From contig NZ_CP034550.1 in NCBI RefSeq assembly GCF_009498035.1, positions 7,316,001 to 7,380,000 of the forward strand: 64,000 nucleotides of DNA, written 5' to 3'. The DNA comes from Saccharothrix syringae (GTDB lineage: Bacteria > Actinomycetota > Actinomycetes > Mycobacteriales > Pseudonocardiaceae). Both the position numbers and the translations under genes were made by a program. Below the pieces are notes generated by a model that was not told the DNA's origin, did not search any database, and saw only the letters and a program-made list of their open reading frames with translations. Within the stretch, counting starts at the first letter, position 1. Every line of letters starts with the position of its first letter. This document shows, piece by piece, positions 23,928 through 32,018 of this stretch.

Positions 23928-23947
23928 GCGCCGCGTCCCGCCGGCCG

Positions 23948-24856
23948 TCAGGAGCGCCACAGGGTGGGGCAGAACTCCGGGTCGGCGTAGTCCGGCCTGC
24001 CGTCCGGGGTGCGGCGCACCAGGGAGTCGTGGTTGTAGAAGGCCAGGCTGCCGTCGGACAGCGGGAACTCGCGGTAGGCGTTGTCGCCGTCCTGGAGGTG
24101 CAGGGAGATGGCCTGGCGCGGCCGGTCCGCGCGGTTGGGCCCGCTGCCGTGGTAGGTGCGGCAGTGGTGGAAGCTCATGTGCCCCTTCGGGATGACCATG
24201 GGCACCCTGGTGACCTCGGCGCCGTTGTGCGCGGCGTTGGCGGCCAGCAGGTCGTCGAGGTGCCCGGGTTCGCGGTCGGCGAAGTGCCGGGTGGTGCTGT
24301 CGTCGCCGCCGACCTCCTCCCACCGGTGGCTGCCGTCGACCATGGTGATGGTGCCCAGCCGCTCGTCGCAGTCGTGGAACGGGATGAACGCGGTGAGCAT
24401 CCGCTCCGAGGACGACGACGACCAGTAGTGCTTGTCGAAGTGCCAGGGCACCACGTTGGACGGTTCGTCGGCCACCGGCGGCTTGAGGATCAGGGTCGAC
24501 TGGAACACCCGGATCTCCGCGGCCCGCGCCAACCGCGCGGCCACCGCGCCGATCAGCGGCTTGAGCAGCACCTTGGCGATCGCGTCGCTCTCGTAGTGCA
24601 CGTAGTCGTTGTGGCGCTGCACCTCGCCGTGGGACGGCTCCCAGTAGGCCAGCCGCGGCGGGCGCGCCGGCAGCAGGCGGCTGCGCTCGCCCTCGTAGTA
24701 CCGCTCGGCCGCCGCGGTCAGCTCGTCGACCTCGTCGTCGGAGAGCAGCTTCCCGGACAGGTACCAGCCGTGCTCGGCGAAGAACCGCACGTCGTCGTCG
24801 GTCGGCAGCAGGGCCCGCTCCTGCTCGGTCAGCGTGAACCGGTTCACCCTGGTCAC
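23948..24856 (-). CDS. Phytanoyl-CoA dioxygenase family (PhyH) oxygenase
   Basis: 302 residues, Fe(II)/2-oxoglutarate oxygenase. The facial triad is visible as H139-x-D141 in P-W-H-F-D-K-H and distal H236 in R-T-Y-H-G-S-G-P-N, with R247 suited to hold 2-oxoglutarate. The region before the triad (P-P-V-A-D-E-P-S-N) and the Y-W-S-S-S-S-S-E patch probably line the substrate pocket. ATG 24856 overlaps the hmaS stop by four bases. In clusters this family hydroxylates aliphatic or amino-acid carbons, sometimes on carrier-bound substrates. Its place between hmaS and E1 suggests oxidation of an arylglycine- or arylacyl-type intermediate, which is inference. Confidence 0.87.
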   Translation of the reverse strand: MTRVNRFTLTEQERALLPTDDDVRFFAEHGWYLSGKLLSDDEVDELTAAAERYYEGERSRLLPARPPRLAYWEPSHGEVQRHNDYVHYESDAIAKVLLKPLIGAVAARLARAAEIRVFQSTLILKPPVADEPSNVVPWHFDKHYWSSSSSERMLTAFIPFHDCDERLGTITMVDGSHRWEEVGGDDSTTRHFADREPGHLDDLLAANAAHNGAEVTRVPMVIPKGHMSFHHCRTYHGSGPNRADRPRQAISLHLQDGDNAYREFPLSDGSLAFYNHDSLVRRTPDGRPDYADPEFCPTLWRS

Positions 24857-25938
24857 TTCCCCTTCCCCACGGCCGCCCGGTCCGCCAGCTCGCCGCGCTT
24901 GGCCTCGTACAACGCCTTGATGTTCCCGCTGCCGAAGGTCAGCGCGCCCCGCCGCTCGATGATCTCCAGGAAGAGCGTGCGGCGGACGTGCATGGACTCG
25001 GTGAAGATCTGGAGCAGCTGCCCCCAGTGGTCCCGGTCGACCAGCACGCCGAGCCGGCGCAGCTCGTCCACCGGCGCGTCCAGGTGCCCGACCCGCTCCT
25101 CCAGGGAGTCGTAGTAGCCCGCCGGCGTGCCGAGGAACCGGACGCCGTGGTCGGCCAGCGTGGTGACCGCCTTGACGATGTCGTCGGTGCCGAACGCGAC
25201 GTGCTGCACGCCGGCGCCGGCGTGCCAGGTCAGGAAGTTGTCGATCTGGCCCGGCTGGCGCTCGGGGTCCGGTTCGATCAGGGTGAAGGTGACGTGCCCC
25301 GACGGGCTCTGCACCACCTTGGAGTCCATGCCCTGGCCGCCGACCTCCACGTACTCCTCGAAGATCTGCTCGAACCCGAACACGTCCACGTAGTACCGGG
25401 CGGTCGGGGCGAGACCGCCCGCGGGCACGCAGATCGCGATGTGGTCGATGGTGCGCAGCAGTTTGCCGTCGCCGTGCGGGTCGGGCTCGGTGACCTCGAT
25501 CGCGCCGGGCAGGAACTCGCGCCCCGGGCCGTGCCGCTCCACCAGCCGGTGCGTCACGTCGGAGAAGCCGGAGACCTCGGCGACCACGACCCGCTGGTCG
25601 TCGTCGCCGAATTGGGCGGGCGGCGCCACGGCCTCGGCGCCGCGCCCGACCAGGGTGCGGTAGGCGGCCGCGGCGTCGTCCACGCCGATGCCGATCACCG
25701 CCACGCCGTCGCCGTGCCTGCGCACGTACTCGGTCGCGGGGTGGTCGGCGACCAGCCCGGAGGTCAGCACGACCTGGATGCCGCCCTGCCGCAGCAGCAG
25801 GGAGCGGCGGCCGGGCAGGCCGGTCTCGGGGCCGCCCTGCCCGCAGACCTTGAAGCCGAACGCGGTGCAGAGGTAGAACGCCGTCTGCCGCGCGTCGCCG
25901 ACGTACAGTTCGATGTGGTCGATGCCGGAGATGTCCAT
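24853..25938 (-). CDS. hmaS: 4-Hydroxymandelate synthase
   Basis: 361 residues, two glyoxalase/vicinal-oxygen-chelate halves. It converts 4-hydroxyphenylpyruvate, O2 and Fe(II) to 4-hydroxymandelate. The iron triad is H166 (I-D-H-I-A-I-C), H246 (V-Q-H-V-A-F) and E325 (L-F-L-E-I-I-E-R). The segment K-V-V-Q-S-P-S-G-H-V-T-F-T-L-I-E-P-D agrees, as I recall it, with glycopeptide HmaS rather than with catabolic hydroxyphenylpyruvate dioxygenase, which makes homogentisate by a related reaction. Co-occurrence of hmo and hpgT in the same window, with no homogentisate-pathway gene, supports HmaS. ATG 25938 overlaps the stop of the upstream ACP by one base. Confidence 0.87.
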   Translation of the reverse strand: MDISGIDHIELYVGDARQTAFYLCTAFGFKVCGQGGPETGLPGRRSLLLRQGGIQVVLTSGLVADHPATEYVRRHGDGVAVIGIGVDDAAAAYRTLVGRGAEAVAPPAQFGDDDQRVVVAEVSGFSDVTHRLVERHGPGREFLPGAIEVTEPDPHGDGKLLRTIDHIAICVPAGGLAPTARYYVDVFGFEQIFEEYVEVGGQGMDSKVVQSPSGHVTFTLIEPDPERQPGQIDNFLTWHAGAGVQHVAFGTDDIVKAVTTLADHGVRFLGTPAGYYDSLEERVGHLDAPVDELRRLGVLVDRDHWGQLLQIFTESMHVRRTLFLEIIERRGALTFGSGNIKALYEAKRGELADRAAVGKGK

Positions 25939-26213
25939 CAGGTCGTCCCGATCGCTTCCCGCAGCACGTCGGCGGCCCCGGACACGGTGGTCATCCGGCC
26001 GTACTGGTCCTCGTCCAGTTCCACGCGCACGCCGTAGCGCTGCTCGACCTGGTGCACGAGCCAGGCCAGCTCCATCGACTCGATCCGCTCGGGCACGTCG
26101 TCCGCCGACCTGCCGTCCAGGCCGGCCAGGATGGCCACGATGTCGTCCCGACCGGGCGTCCCGCCCTGGCCCATACCGCCACCCCGTTCCTCTTCGGCGG
26201 GTTCCGCCCTCAT
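25938..26213 (-). CDS. Free-standing acyl carrier protein
   Basis: 91 residues if started at ATG 26213; an internal ATG at 26174 would give 78 residues. The carrier helix is I-E-S-M-E-L-A-W-L-V, where the Ser of E-S-M is the expected phosphopantetheine site (usual motif D-S-L/M). The C-terminal helix follows after E-L-D-E-D-Q-Y. The first 20 residues are charged and look disordered (E-E-E-R-G-G-G). It lies 7 bp after the AMP ligase and overlaps hmaS by one base, so ligase and carrier are probably a loading pair. The acyl group could be aryl or aliphatic. The E1 subunits downstream could also deliver to it. Confidence 0.82.
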   Translation of the reverse strand: MRAEPAEEERGGGMGQGGTPGRDDIVAILAGLDGRSADDVPERIESMELAWLVHQVEQRYGVRVELDEDQYGRMTTVSGAADVLREAIGTT

Positions 26214-26220
26214 CGCGAGA

Positions 26221-27627
26221 TCACTTCCCCTCCCGCGCGGCCCGGCGCAGCACCGTGGGGTCGCGGACGAGCTTCCCGGTGGTGGTGCGGGGCATCGCGG
26301 GCAGCACGTGCAGCCGGCGCGGTCGCTTGTAGGCGGCCAGCCGCTCGGTCAGGCCGGCCTCGACGGTCGCCGCGGTGGCGGGCTCGGCCAGCTCCGCGTA
26401 CGCGGTGACCACCTCGTCGTGCAGCACGACCGCGGCCACCACGCCCGGCAGGCCGCCCAGCGTGGCCTCGACCTCCGTCAGGTCGACCTTCAGGCCGCCG
26501 ACCGAGATCTGGGAGTCCAGCCGCCCCTTGACGGTGACCAGCCCGGTGCTCGGGTCGACCGCGCCCGCGTCCCGGGTGTGCAGCCAGCCGTCGGCCCACC
26601 GGGTCGGGTCGGCCAGGCCGACGTAGGGCGACTCGGGCCGGCTCACCAGCAGCTCGCCACCGCGCTCGACGACCTCCAGGCCGGGCGCTGGGGTGAGCGC
26701 GGGCCGGTGCTCGCCGAACAGGTCGGTGGCGATCACGCCGACCTCGGTCATGCCCCACATGTTCCCCAGCGGCACGCGGTACTTCCCGGTGAACGCGGCC
26801 GCGGTCGCGGCGGGCACCAGCTCGCCGCCGGTGGTCATCCGCTTGAGCTGCGGCAGCGCGGGCGGGTCCACGACGGACGCGAGCAGGCCGATGTGGAACG
26901 GCACGCCCAGCACGGTCGCCGGGGTGGCCTCGGCCGCCACCGCCTCCAGCACGCTGTCCCCGGTGAGCCGTTCCGGCGGCCGGACCTGCACGCCGGCGTG
27001 CAGCCCGTACAGCAGGGCGCCGACGAGCCCGAGCACGTGCACCATCGAGGCCAGCACGACGATCCGCTCACCGGGCAGCGGCACGCCGTCGATCCGGGTG
27101 TACCGGTCGATCTCGGCGACCAGGTCGGCGGCGGTGCGACCGATCACCTTGGACGGTCCGGTCGAGCCGGAGCTGAGCTGGATCACCGCGTGCGGCGTCG
27201 CCGCCGGGCGACCCGGGTGCGGCGCAACGGTTTCCTCGACCTCGGCGAAGGCCCGCAGGGGGTTGCTGCGGACCCGTCCGGGCGCGACCACCACCTGCGG
27301 TGCCAGCCGCTCCAGCGCGAGGTCGACCTCGTACGGGGTGAGGCGGTGGTCGAGCAGGACCACCTGGGCGCCCGCGCGCCACCCGGCGAGCAGGTTCGCC
27401 ACGTACGCCAGGGAGGGCGGCAGCCGCAGCGCCAGGGAGCCGCCGGGGCGCAGGCCCGCGGCGGTCAACCGCTCCTGCCGCTCGGCCACCATCGACCGCA
27501 ACGCGCGCCGGTCGACCGGTCCGCCGGCGTGCAGGCACACGTCCCCGTCCGCACCGCGGAGCAGGACCTCGTCCACCCATTCCGGACCCGCGACCGCTCC
27601 GCCGGTCGCCGCCAGGCCAGTGGTCAT
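26221..27627 (-). CDS. Stand-alone adenylate-forming enzyme (acyl/aryl ligase)
   Basis: 468 residues, ANL superfamily. The ATP loop is intact (L-S-S-G-S-T-G-P-S-K-V), the A5-like motif is M-W-G-M-T-E-V, the D-A-G and K-G-R-L-D-S-Q hinge are present, and the catalytic C-terminal Lys is in T-T-T-G-K-L-V. It activates a carboxylate as acyl-AMP and probably loads the ACP encoded 7 bp downstream. ATG 27627 is chosen because GGGAG is well placed; an upstream extension to 27735 reads through the intergenic gap and has no homology. An 85-bp gap separates it from hpgT, the only break in the operon. The substrate cannot be predicted reliably from sequence by eye. Confidence 0.85.
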   Translation of the reverse strand: MTTGLAATGGAVAGPEWVDEVLLRGADGDVCLHAGGPVDRRALRSMVAERQERLTAAGLRPGGSLALRLPPSLAYVANLLAGWRAGAQVVLLDHRLTPYEVDLALERLAPQVVVAPGRVRSNPLRAFAEVEETVAPHPGRPAATPHAVIQLSSGSTGPSKVIGRTAADLVAEIDRYTRIDGVPLPGERIVVLASMVHVLGLVGALLYGLHAGVQVRPPERLTGDSVLEAVAAEATPATVLGVPFHIGLLASVVDPPALPQLKRMTTGGELVPAATAAAFTGKYRVPLGNMWGMTEVGVIATDLFGEHRPALTPAPGLEVVERGGELLVSRPESPYVGLADPTRWADGWLHTRDAGAVDPSTGLVTVKGRLDSQISVGGLKVDLTEVEATLGGLPGVVAAVVLHDEVVTAYAELAEPATAATVEAGLTERLAAYKRPRRLHVLPAMPRTTTGKLVRDPTVLRRAAREGK

Positions 27628-27712
27628 CAGCACTCCCGCCCGGTTCCGCGCCTGGAGAAATACGGTTGCCGAGCCGATACCCGCCAACGAATTGAGCGGA
27701 TCGAAGCGTACG

Positions 27713-29104
27713 TCACGGCTCACCCGCCGCACCATCGGCCAATCGGTCGCGGTTGATTACCGCGACCGCCGGTCGACCGAGGCGGTCATTGATCAATGCC
27801 GCCACCCGGTCCAGACCGGTGTCGATCCGGTCGGGAGAAACGGTGCTGAAGGAAAGCCGGAGCGCCCGGACGGCGGTGACGTCGTCGTAGAAATGCCCCA
27901 TGGGTGTCCACAGCACGCCGTAGTCGCGCGCGGAACGCGCCAGCAGGTCGTCGTCGACCGGGAACGGGACGGTGACCACGACGAAGAACCCGCCGGTCGG
28001 CGCCGTCCAGGTGACGCCGTCGGCGGCGCTCGGGAAGCGCTCGGCCAGCCCGTCCAGCACGCGCCGCAGGTTGCGGGCGTACAGCTCCCGCTCGCGCGCG
28101 TTCGCCCCGGCCAGCCGGCAGCCGCTCGCCAGCAACCGGCCGCCGACCACGGCCTGCGCGATCGGCGAGGTGTTCACCGTCAGCATGCTCTTGATCTTCG
28201 AGAGCTGGTCGGCCAGCAGCCCGACACCGCCGCAGGCGTCGCGCACCCGCTGGTCGGCGACCGCGTAGCCGACCCGCGCGCCGGGCAGCACGGACTTGGC
28301 GAACGAGCCCAGGTAGACCACGCGGCGGGAGGTGTCCAGCGCCTTGAGCGTGGGCAGCCGGTCGGCATCGCCGTGGAACAGCCCGTAGGGGTTGTCCTCG
28401 ATCAGCAGCAGGTCCTCGGCCTCGGCGACGGCCAGCAGCGCGCGCCGGGTGGGCAGGTCCATGCTCAGGCCGGACGGGTTGGCGAAGTCCGGCATGACGT
28501 AGCAGGCCCGGGGCCTGCGGCCGGCCGCGCGCTCCCGCCGCACGACCGCGACCAGGTCGTCCAGGTCGATGCCGCGCGCGCCGGTCGCCACCGGCCGCAC
28601 CGGCAGGTCGACCAGCCGCGCCGCGCCGGTCAGCCCGACGTAGGTGGGCGACACCGCGAGCAGCACGTCCCGCTCGTCGGCCCGCAGGGCGCGCAGGACG
28701 AGGAACATCGCCTCCTGGCAGCCCGCGGTCACCACCACCGACTCCGGGTCGACCTCGGTGCCCTCGTCCAGCCGGAGGTTCTCCGCGACGAGTTCGTGGA
28801 TGATGCCCTTGGTCCGGCCGTACTGCAATACGGTGCGCCGCACGCGTTCCCCGGAGTAGCCGAGTTCGTCGGCCAGGTACCGGCAGAACAATCGCAGATA
28901 TCGGTGCACGTCGGCCAGGTCGAAGAACTCCTCGGTCGGCCGCCCGGCGGCGAGTTGTATCGCGTCCGGGTAATGCAGGGCGACCTCGTTCAGGAAATTC
29001 ATCGAGTTCAACGCCGGATCGTCGAGCGCGCCGAACAGCGCGCTCGTGGCCAGGTCGGCGATTTCGTCGGTCTTCACGGGTCGAGCGCAATCATCAACCG
29101 TCAC
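27713..29104 (-). CDS. hpgT: 4-Hydroxyphenylglycine aminotransferase
   Basis: 463 residues, fold type I PLP aminotransferase. It turns 4-hydroxyphenylglyoxylate into L-4-hydroxyphenylglycine, classically with tyrosine as amino donor, which regenerates hydroxyphenylpyruvate for HmaS. Marks: S-M-N-F-L-N-E-V near 34-41, A-A-G-R-P-T-E-E-F-F-D, P-D-F-A-N-P-S-G (Asn/Pro PLP region), and L-G-S-F-A-K270-S-V-L-P-G with the Schiff-base Lys, followed by K-I-K-S-M-L-T-V-N-T. The M-N-F-L-N-E opening and the K-S-x-x-P-G-A-R-V-G-Y-A-V-A-D-Q-R-V block agree with glycopeptide HpgT as I recall it. GTG 29104 overlaps the NRPS end by 11 bp. It is the third member of the route with hmaS and hmo. Confidence 0.88.
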   Translation of the reverse strand: MTVDDCARPVKTDEIADLATSALFGALDDPALNSMNFLNEVALHYPDAIQLAAGRPTEEFFDLADVHRYLRLFCRYLADELGYSGERVRRTVLQYGRTKGIIHELVAENLRLDEGTEVDPESVVVTAGCQEAMFLVLRALRADERDVLLAVSPTYVGLTGAARLVDLPVRPVATGARGIDLDDLVAVVRRERAAGRRPRACYVMPDFANPSGLSMDLPTRRALLAVAEAEDLLLIEDNPYGLFHGDADRLPTLKALDTSRRVVYLGSFAKSVLPGARVGYAVADQRVRDACGGVGLLADQLSKIKSMLTVNTSPIAQAVVGGRLLASGCRLAGANARERELYARNLRRVLDGLAERFPSAADGVTWTAPTGGFFVVVTVPFPVDDDLLARSARDYGVLWTPMGHFYDDVTAVRALRLSFSTVSPDRIDTGLDRVAALINDRLGRPAVAVINRDRLADGAAGEP

Positions 29105-32015
29105 CCCGGGTGCTCCGTCGGCGGTCGCGGGCGGCCAGGACCGCGCGCAGCAGGTCGTCCAGTTCCTCGTCGGACATCTCCCCCAGCTCGTCGGCCGGGT
29201 CGTCGGCCGGGTCTTCGGCCGGGGCCTGGCCCAGCTCGGCCGAGACGATCCCGGCGAACGCCGCGATCGTGGGGGTGGCCACGAGCAGGTGCACGGGCAG
29301 GTTCACGCCGTAGGTGTCGGCGACCCGCGAGGCGAACCGGATCGCGGTCAGCGACCCGGCGCCGAGGGCGAACAGGTTGTCGTGCACCCCGATCGGCTCG
29401 GTGGTGCGCAGCAGCTCGGCCCAGATCCGGGCCATCTCCTCCTCCACCGGCCCGCGCGGCGGCACCAGGTCCGCCCGCGCGGCACCCCAGTCGGGCTCGG
29501 GCAGCCCGGCCCGGGTGGGCGGCAGCTCCGGCAGCACGACGACGAGCGCGGGCACCCCCGGCTCGGGCAGGACCGCCGACAGGTGGGGCCGCAGCAGCGC
29601 GGGCAGGTCGGTCCCGGCCCGCGCGTCCGGGTCGGGCACGACGTAGGCCACCAGCGCGGTCCCGCCGTCCCTCGGCACGCCGACCACCGCCGCCCCGCGC
29701 ACCGCCCGGTGCGCCAGGAGCACGGCCTCCACCTCGCCGCAGTCGACCCGGGCACCGCGCACCACGACCCGCCGGTCGGTCCGGCCGAGCAGTTCGAGGC
29801 TCCCGTCCTCGCGCCACCGGCCCAGGTCGCCGGTCGCGAACCCGCCCCGGGCCACCCCGACGCCCGACACGTGCACCTCGCCCACGGCCCCGACGGGCAC
29901 CGGCACCGACCGCTCGTCCAGCACCCGCACCCGGTTGCCGTCCACGGGCACCAGCCCGTCCGTCCCGGCCGCCGCCCACACCGCCGTCTCGGGGTGGCCG
30001 TAGAGGCGCCACACCGCGACGCCCGGAGCGGTGAGCGAGTCCGCGAGTTCCCGCGACAGCCCGGTGCCCAGCCGCAGCCGCACGCCCTCGGGCACGCCTC
30101 CCCCGGACACCAGCAGCCGCCAGGTCTCCGGGGTCGCGTGCAGGGCGGTCACGGCGTCCCGCGCCAGCAGCGACCGGAGCCGACCCGCCTCCCGGGCCTC
30201 GTCGGCGGCCACCACCACCAGGTCCGCGCCGCACACCGCCGGCAGCAGCAGTTCCGGCAGGACCAGGTCGAACGAGGTGGTGGTGACGGCCGCGAACCGG
30301 TCGCCGGCGCTCAGCCCGAGGTCCCGGCGCAGCACGGCGAGCAGGTTCGCCAGCGCACCGCGCGTGACGTCCACACCGGCGGGCCCGTCCGGAGTGGACG
30401 TGAAAGCCGTGTACGCCACGGCGTCCGCGGGCACCGGCACGGGTTCCCGCGGTTCGGCCGCCTCGTCCGGCACGACCACCGCCACGTCCCCGGCAATCGA
30501 ACCGGCCAGCCCGGCGTGCTCGTCGTCGGCCACCACGAGCCCGAGCCCCGCGGTGCGTGCCACGACCTCCAGCCGCCGCAGGGGCAGGTCCGGTTCCAGC
30601 GCGACCGTCGCGCCGCCCGCCCACCACACCCCGAGCAACGCGGTCAGCAGCCCGACGCCGCGACCCACGCACACCCCGACCCGCGTACCCGGCCCCACCC
30701 CGCGTTCGACGAGCACCCGGGCGAGCCTCGCGGCCCGGTCGCACACCTCGGGCACCGGCACCGCCCCGGCCCGGTCGGTGACCGTCGCCGTCGACTCGCG
30801 CAACGCCGCCACGACGTCCAGCTCCACGGGCGGCGCCCCCACCGGGAGCGGCCCCTCCCCCAGCGGCAGCTCCGCCACCGGGGTGCCCGGCGCCCGTGCG
30901 GCGTGCTCCAGCACGGTCACCAGCGAGCACAGCAGCCGGTCGGCGAACGCCGCGTCGGCGCGGTACCGCAGCGCCAGGGTGCCGTCACGGCCCACGCCCA
31001 GGTCCACATCGGCTTCGACCGACGGGGGAAGCGGAAGCCGTCCACTCACGACCGCACCCGGCAGGTCCACCGTCGCGGCCACCGAAGGCCGGGGGTCGAA
31101 CCGGGCGGTGAGGTCGGCGTCGAACCCCAGCTCCTCCGCGAGCTTGGCGAGCGGCAGCTCGTCGTGCGCCAAGGCGTCCTCGGTGGCCTCGCGCACCCGG
31201 TCGAGCAGTTCGGCGAAGGTCCCGCCCACGGACAGCCGCACCGGCACCACGTCGGCGAACGGACCCACGACCGGCTCCAGCTCCGCCCGGACGCGGCCGT
31301 CCACCACGACGCCGACCACCACGTCGGACTGCCGCGCGTACCGCGACAGCACCACCGCGTACCCGGTCAGGACCGCCACGTCCGACACCGGGTCGAGCAC
31401 GGCCGTGACCGTCCCGGCGGCCCCTCCGGTGGGCAGCGCGAGCCCGAAGGACGCGCCCCGCAGCGGCTCCCGCCAGTGGTCCACCTGACGCGCCAGTTCC
31501 GCGCCGCGCAACCGCTCGCGCTGCCACACCGCGAAGTCCCCGTAATCCATCCACAGCTCCGGCAGCGACGCCGCGTCGCGCCGGTACGCCGCGGACAGCT
31601 CGTCGAGCAGGACGCCCAGCGCGGCCTCGTCGAGCACGAGCCGGTGTGCCACGAGCGCGAACAGCCACCGGTCCGGGGCCACCTCCACCAGGCACGAGCG
31701 CAGCAGCGGACCGCGCGCCGGGTCGAACGGGCGCGCGGCGAGTTCCGCGACGACCGCCTCCGCCTCGGGAGCACCCGCGACGACGTGGTCGACCACCACG
31801 CGGCCCGCGTCGTCGACGACCTGCTCGGCCCCGTCGAAGGTCGAGCGCAGCACCGGGTGCCGCGTGACCACCACGTCCACCGCCCGTTGCAGGGCGACGG
31901 GGTCGAGCACGCCTTCGAGCCACCACGCGCGGGCCAGGTGCGCCGCGGGGTCGCCCGGCGCGACCCGGGAGCGGTCCCACAGCTGCTGCTGCGCGAACGA
32001 GAGCGGATACCGCAC
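29094..32015 (-). CDS. Single-module NRPS (C-A-PCP) with degenerate C and A sites
   Basis: 973 residues. C domain about 1-430, A domain about 435-860, PCP about 870-935, then an acidic tail (A-E-D-P-A-D-D-P-A-D-E). The C active site reads A-H124-R-L-V-L-D129-E against H-H-x-x-x-D-G, so the catalytic second His is Arg. In the A domain the ATP loop reads F-T-S-T-P-D-G-P-A-G-V, without the usual S-G-S-T-G and Lys. The C-terminal catalytic Lys region reads T-R-A-G-L-P-E, again without Lys, while A7 T-G-D-L-G-R and the hinge are kept. The PCP motif L-G-A-G-S-L is intact. It may therefore serve mainly as a carrier or scaffold. It overlaps hpgT and starts 3 bp after the ligase upstream. Confidence 0.85.
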   Translation of the reverse strand: MRYPLSFAQQQLWDRSRVAPGDPAAHLARAWWLEGVLDPVALQRAVDVVVTRHPVLRSTFDGAEQVVDDAGRVVVDHVVAGAPEAEAVVAELAARPFDPARGPLLRSCLVEVAPDRWLFALVAHRLVLDEAALGVLLDELSAAYRRDAASLPELWMDYGDFAVWQRERLRGAELARQVDHWREPLRGASFGLALPTGGAAGTVTAVLDPVSDVAVLTGYAVVLSRYARQSDVVVGVVVDGRVRAELEPVVGPFADVVPVRLSVGGTFAELLDRVREATEDALAHDELPLAKLAEELGFDADLTARFDPRPSVAATVDLPGAVVSGRLPLPPSVEADVDLGVGRDGTLALRYRADAAFADRLLCSLVTVLEHAARAPGTPVAELPLGEGPLPVGAPPVELDVVAALRESTATVTDRAGAVPVPEVCDRAARLARVLVERGVGPGTRVGVCVGRGVGLLTALLGVWWAGGATVALEPDLPLRRLEVVARTAGLGLVVADDEHAGLAGSIAGDVAVVVPDEAAEPREPVPVPADAVAYTAFTSTPDGPAGVDVTRGALANLLAVLRRDLGLSAGDRFAAVTTTSFDLVLPELLLPAVCGADLVVVAADEAREAGRLRSLLARDAVTALHATPETWRLLVSGGGVPEGVRLRLGTGLSRELADSLTAPGVAVWRLYGHPETAVWAAAGTDGLVPVDGNRVRVLDERSVPVPVGAVGEVHVSGVGVARGGFATGDLGRWREDGSLELLGRTDRRVVVRGARVDCGEVEAVLLAHRAVRGAAVVGVPRDGGTALVAYVVPDPDARAGTDLPALLRPHLSAVLPEPGVPALVVVLPELPPTRAGLPEPDWGAARADLVPPRGPVEEEMARIWAELLRTTEPIGVHDNLFALGAGSLTAIRFASRVADTYGVNLPVHLLVATPTIAAFAGIVSAELGQAPAEDPADDPADELGEMSDEELDDLLRAVLAARDRRRSTRGDG

Positions 32016-32018
32016 GAG

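Noticed and set aside
24853..25938. Catabolic hydroxyphenylpyruvate dioxygenase
   Set aside because: The second half agrees better with hydroxymandelate synthase as I recall it, and hmo and hpgT are in the same window, whereas homogentisate genes are not.
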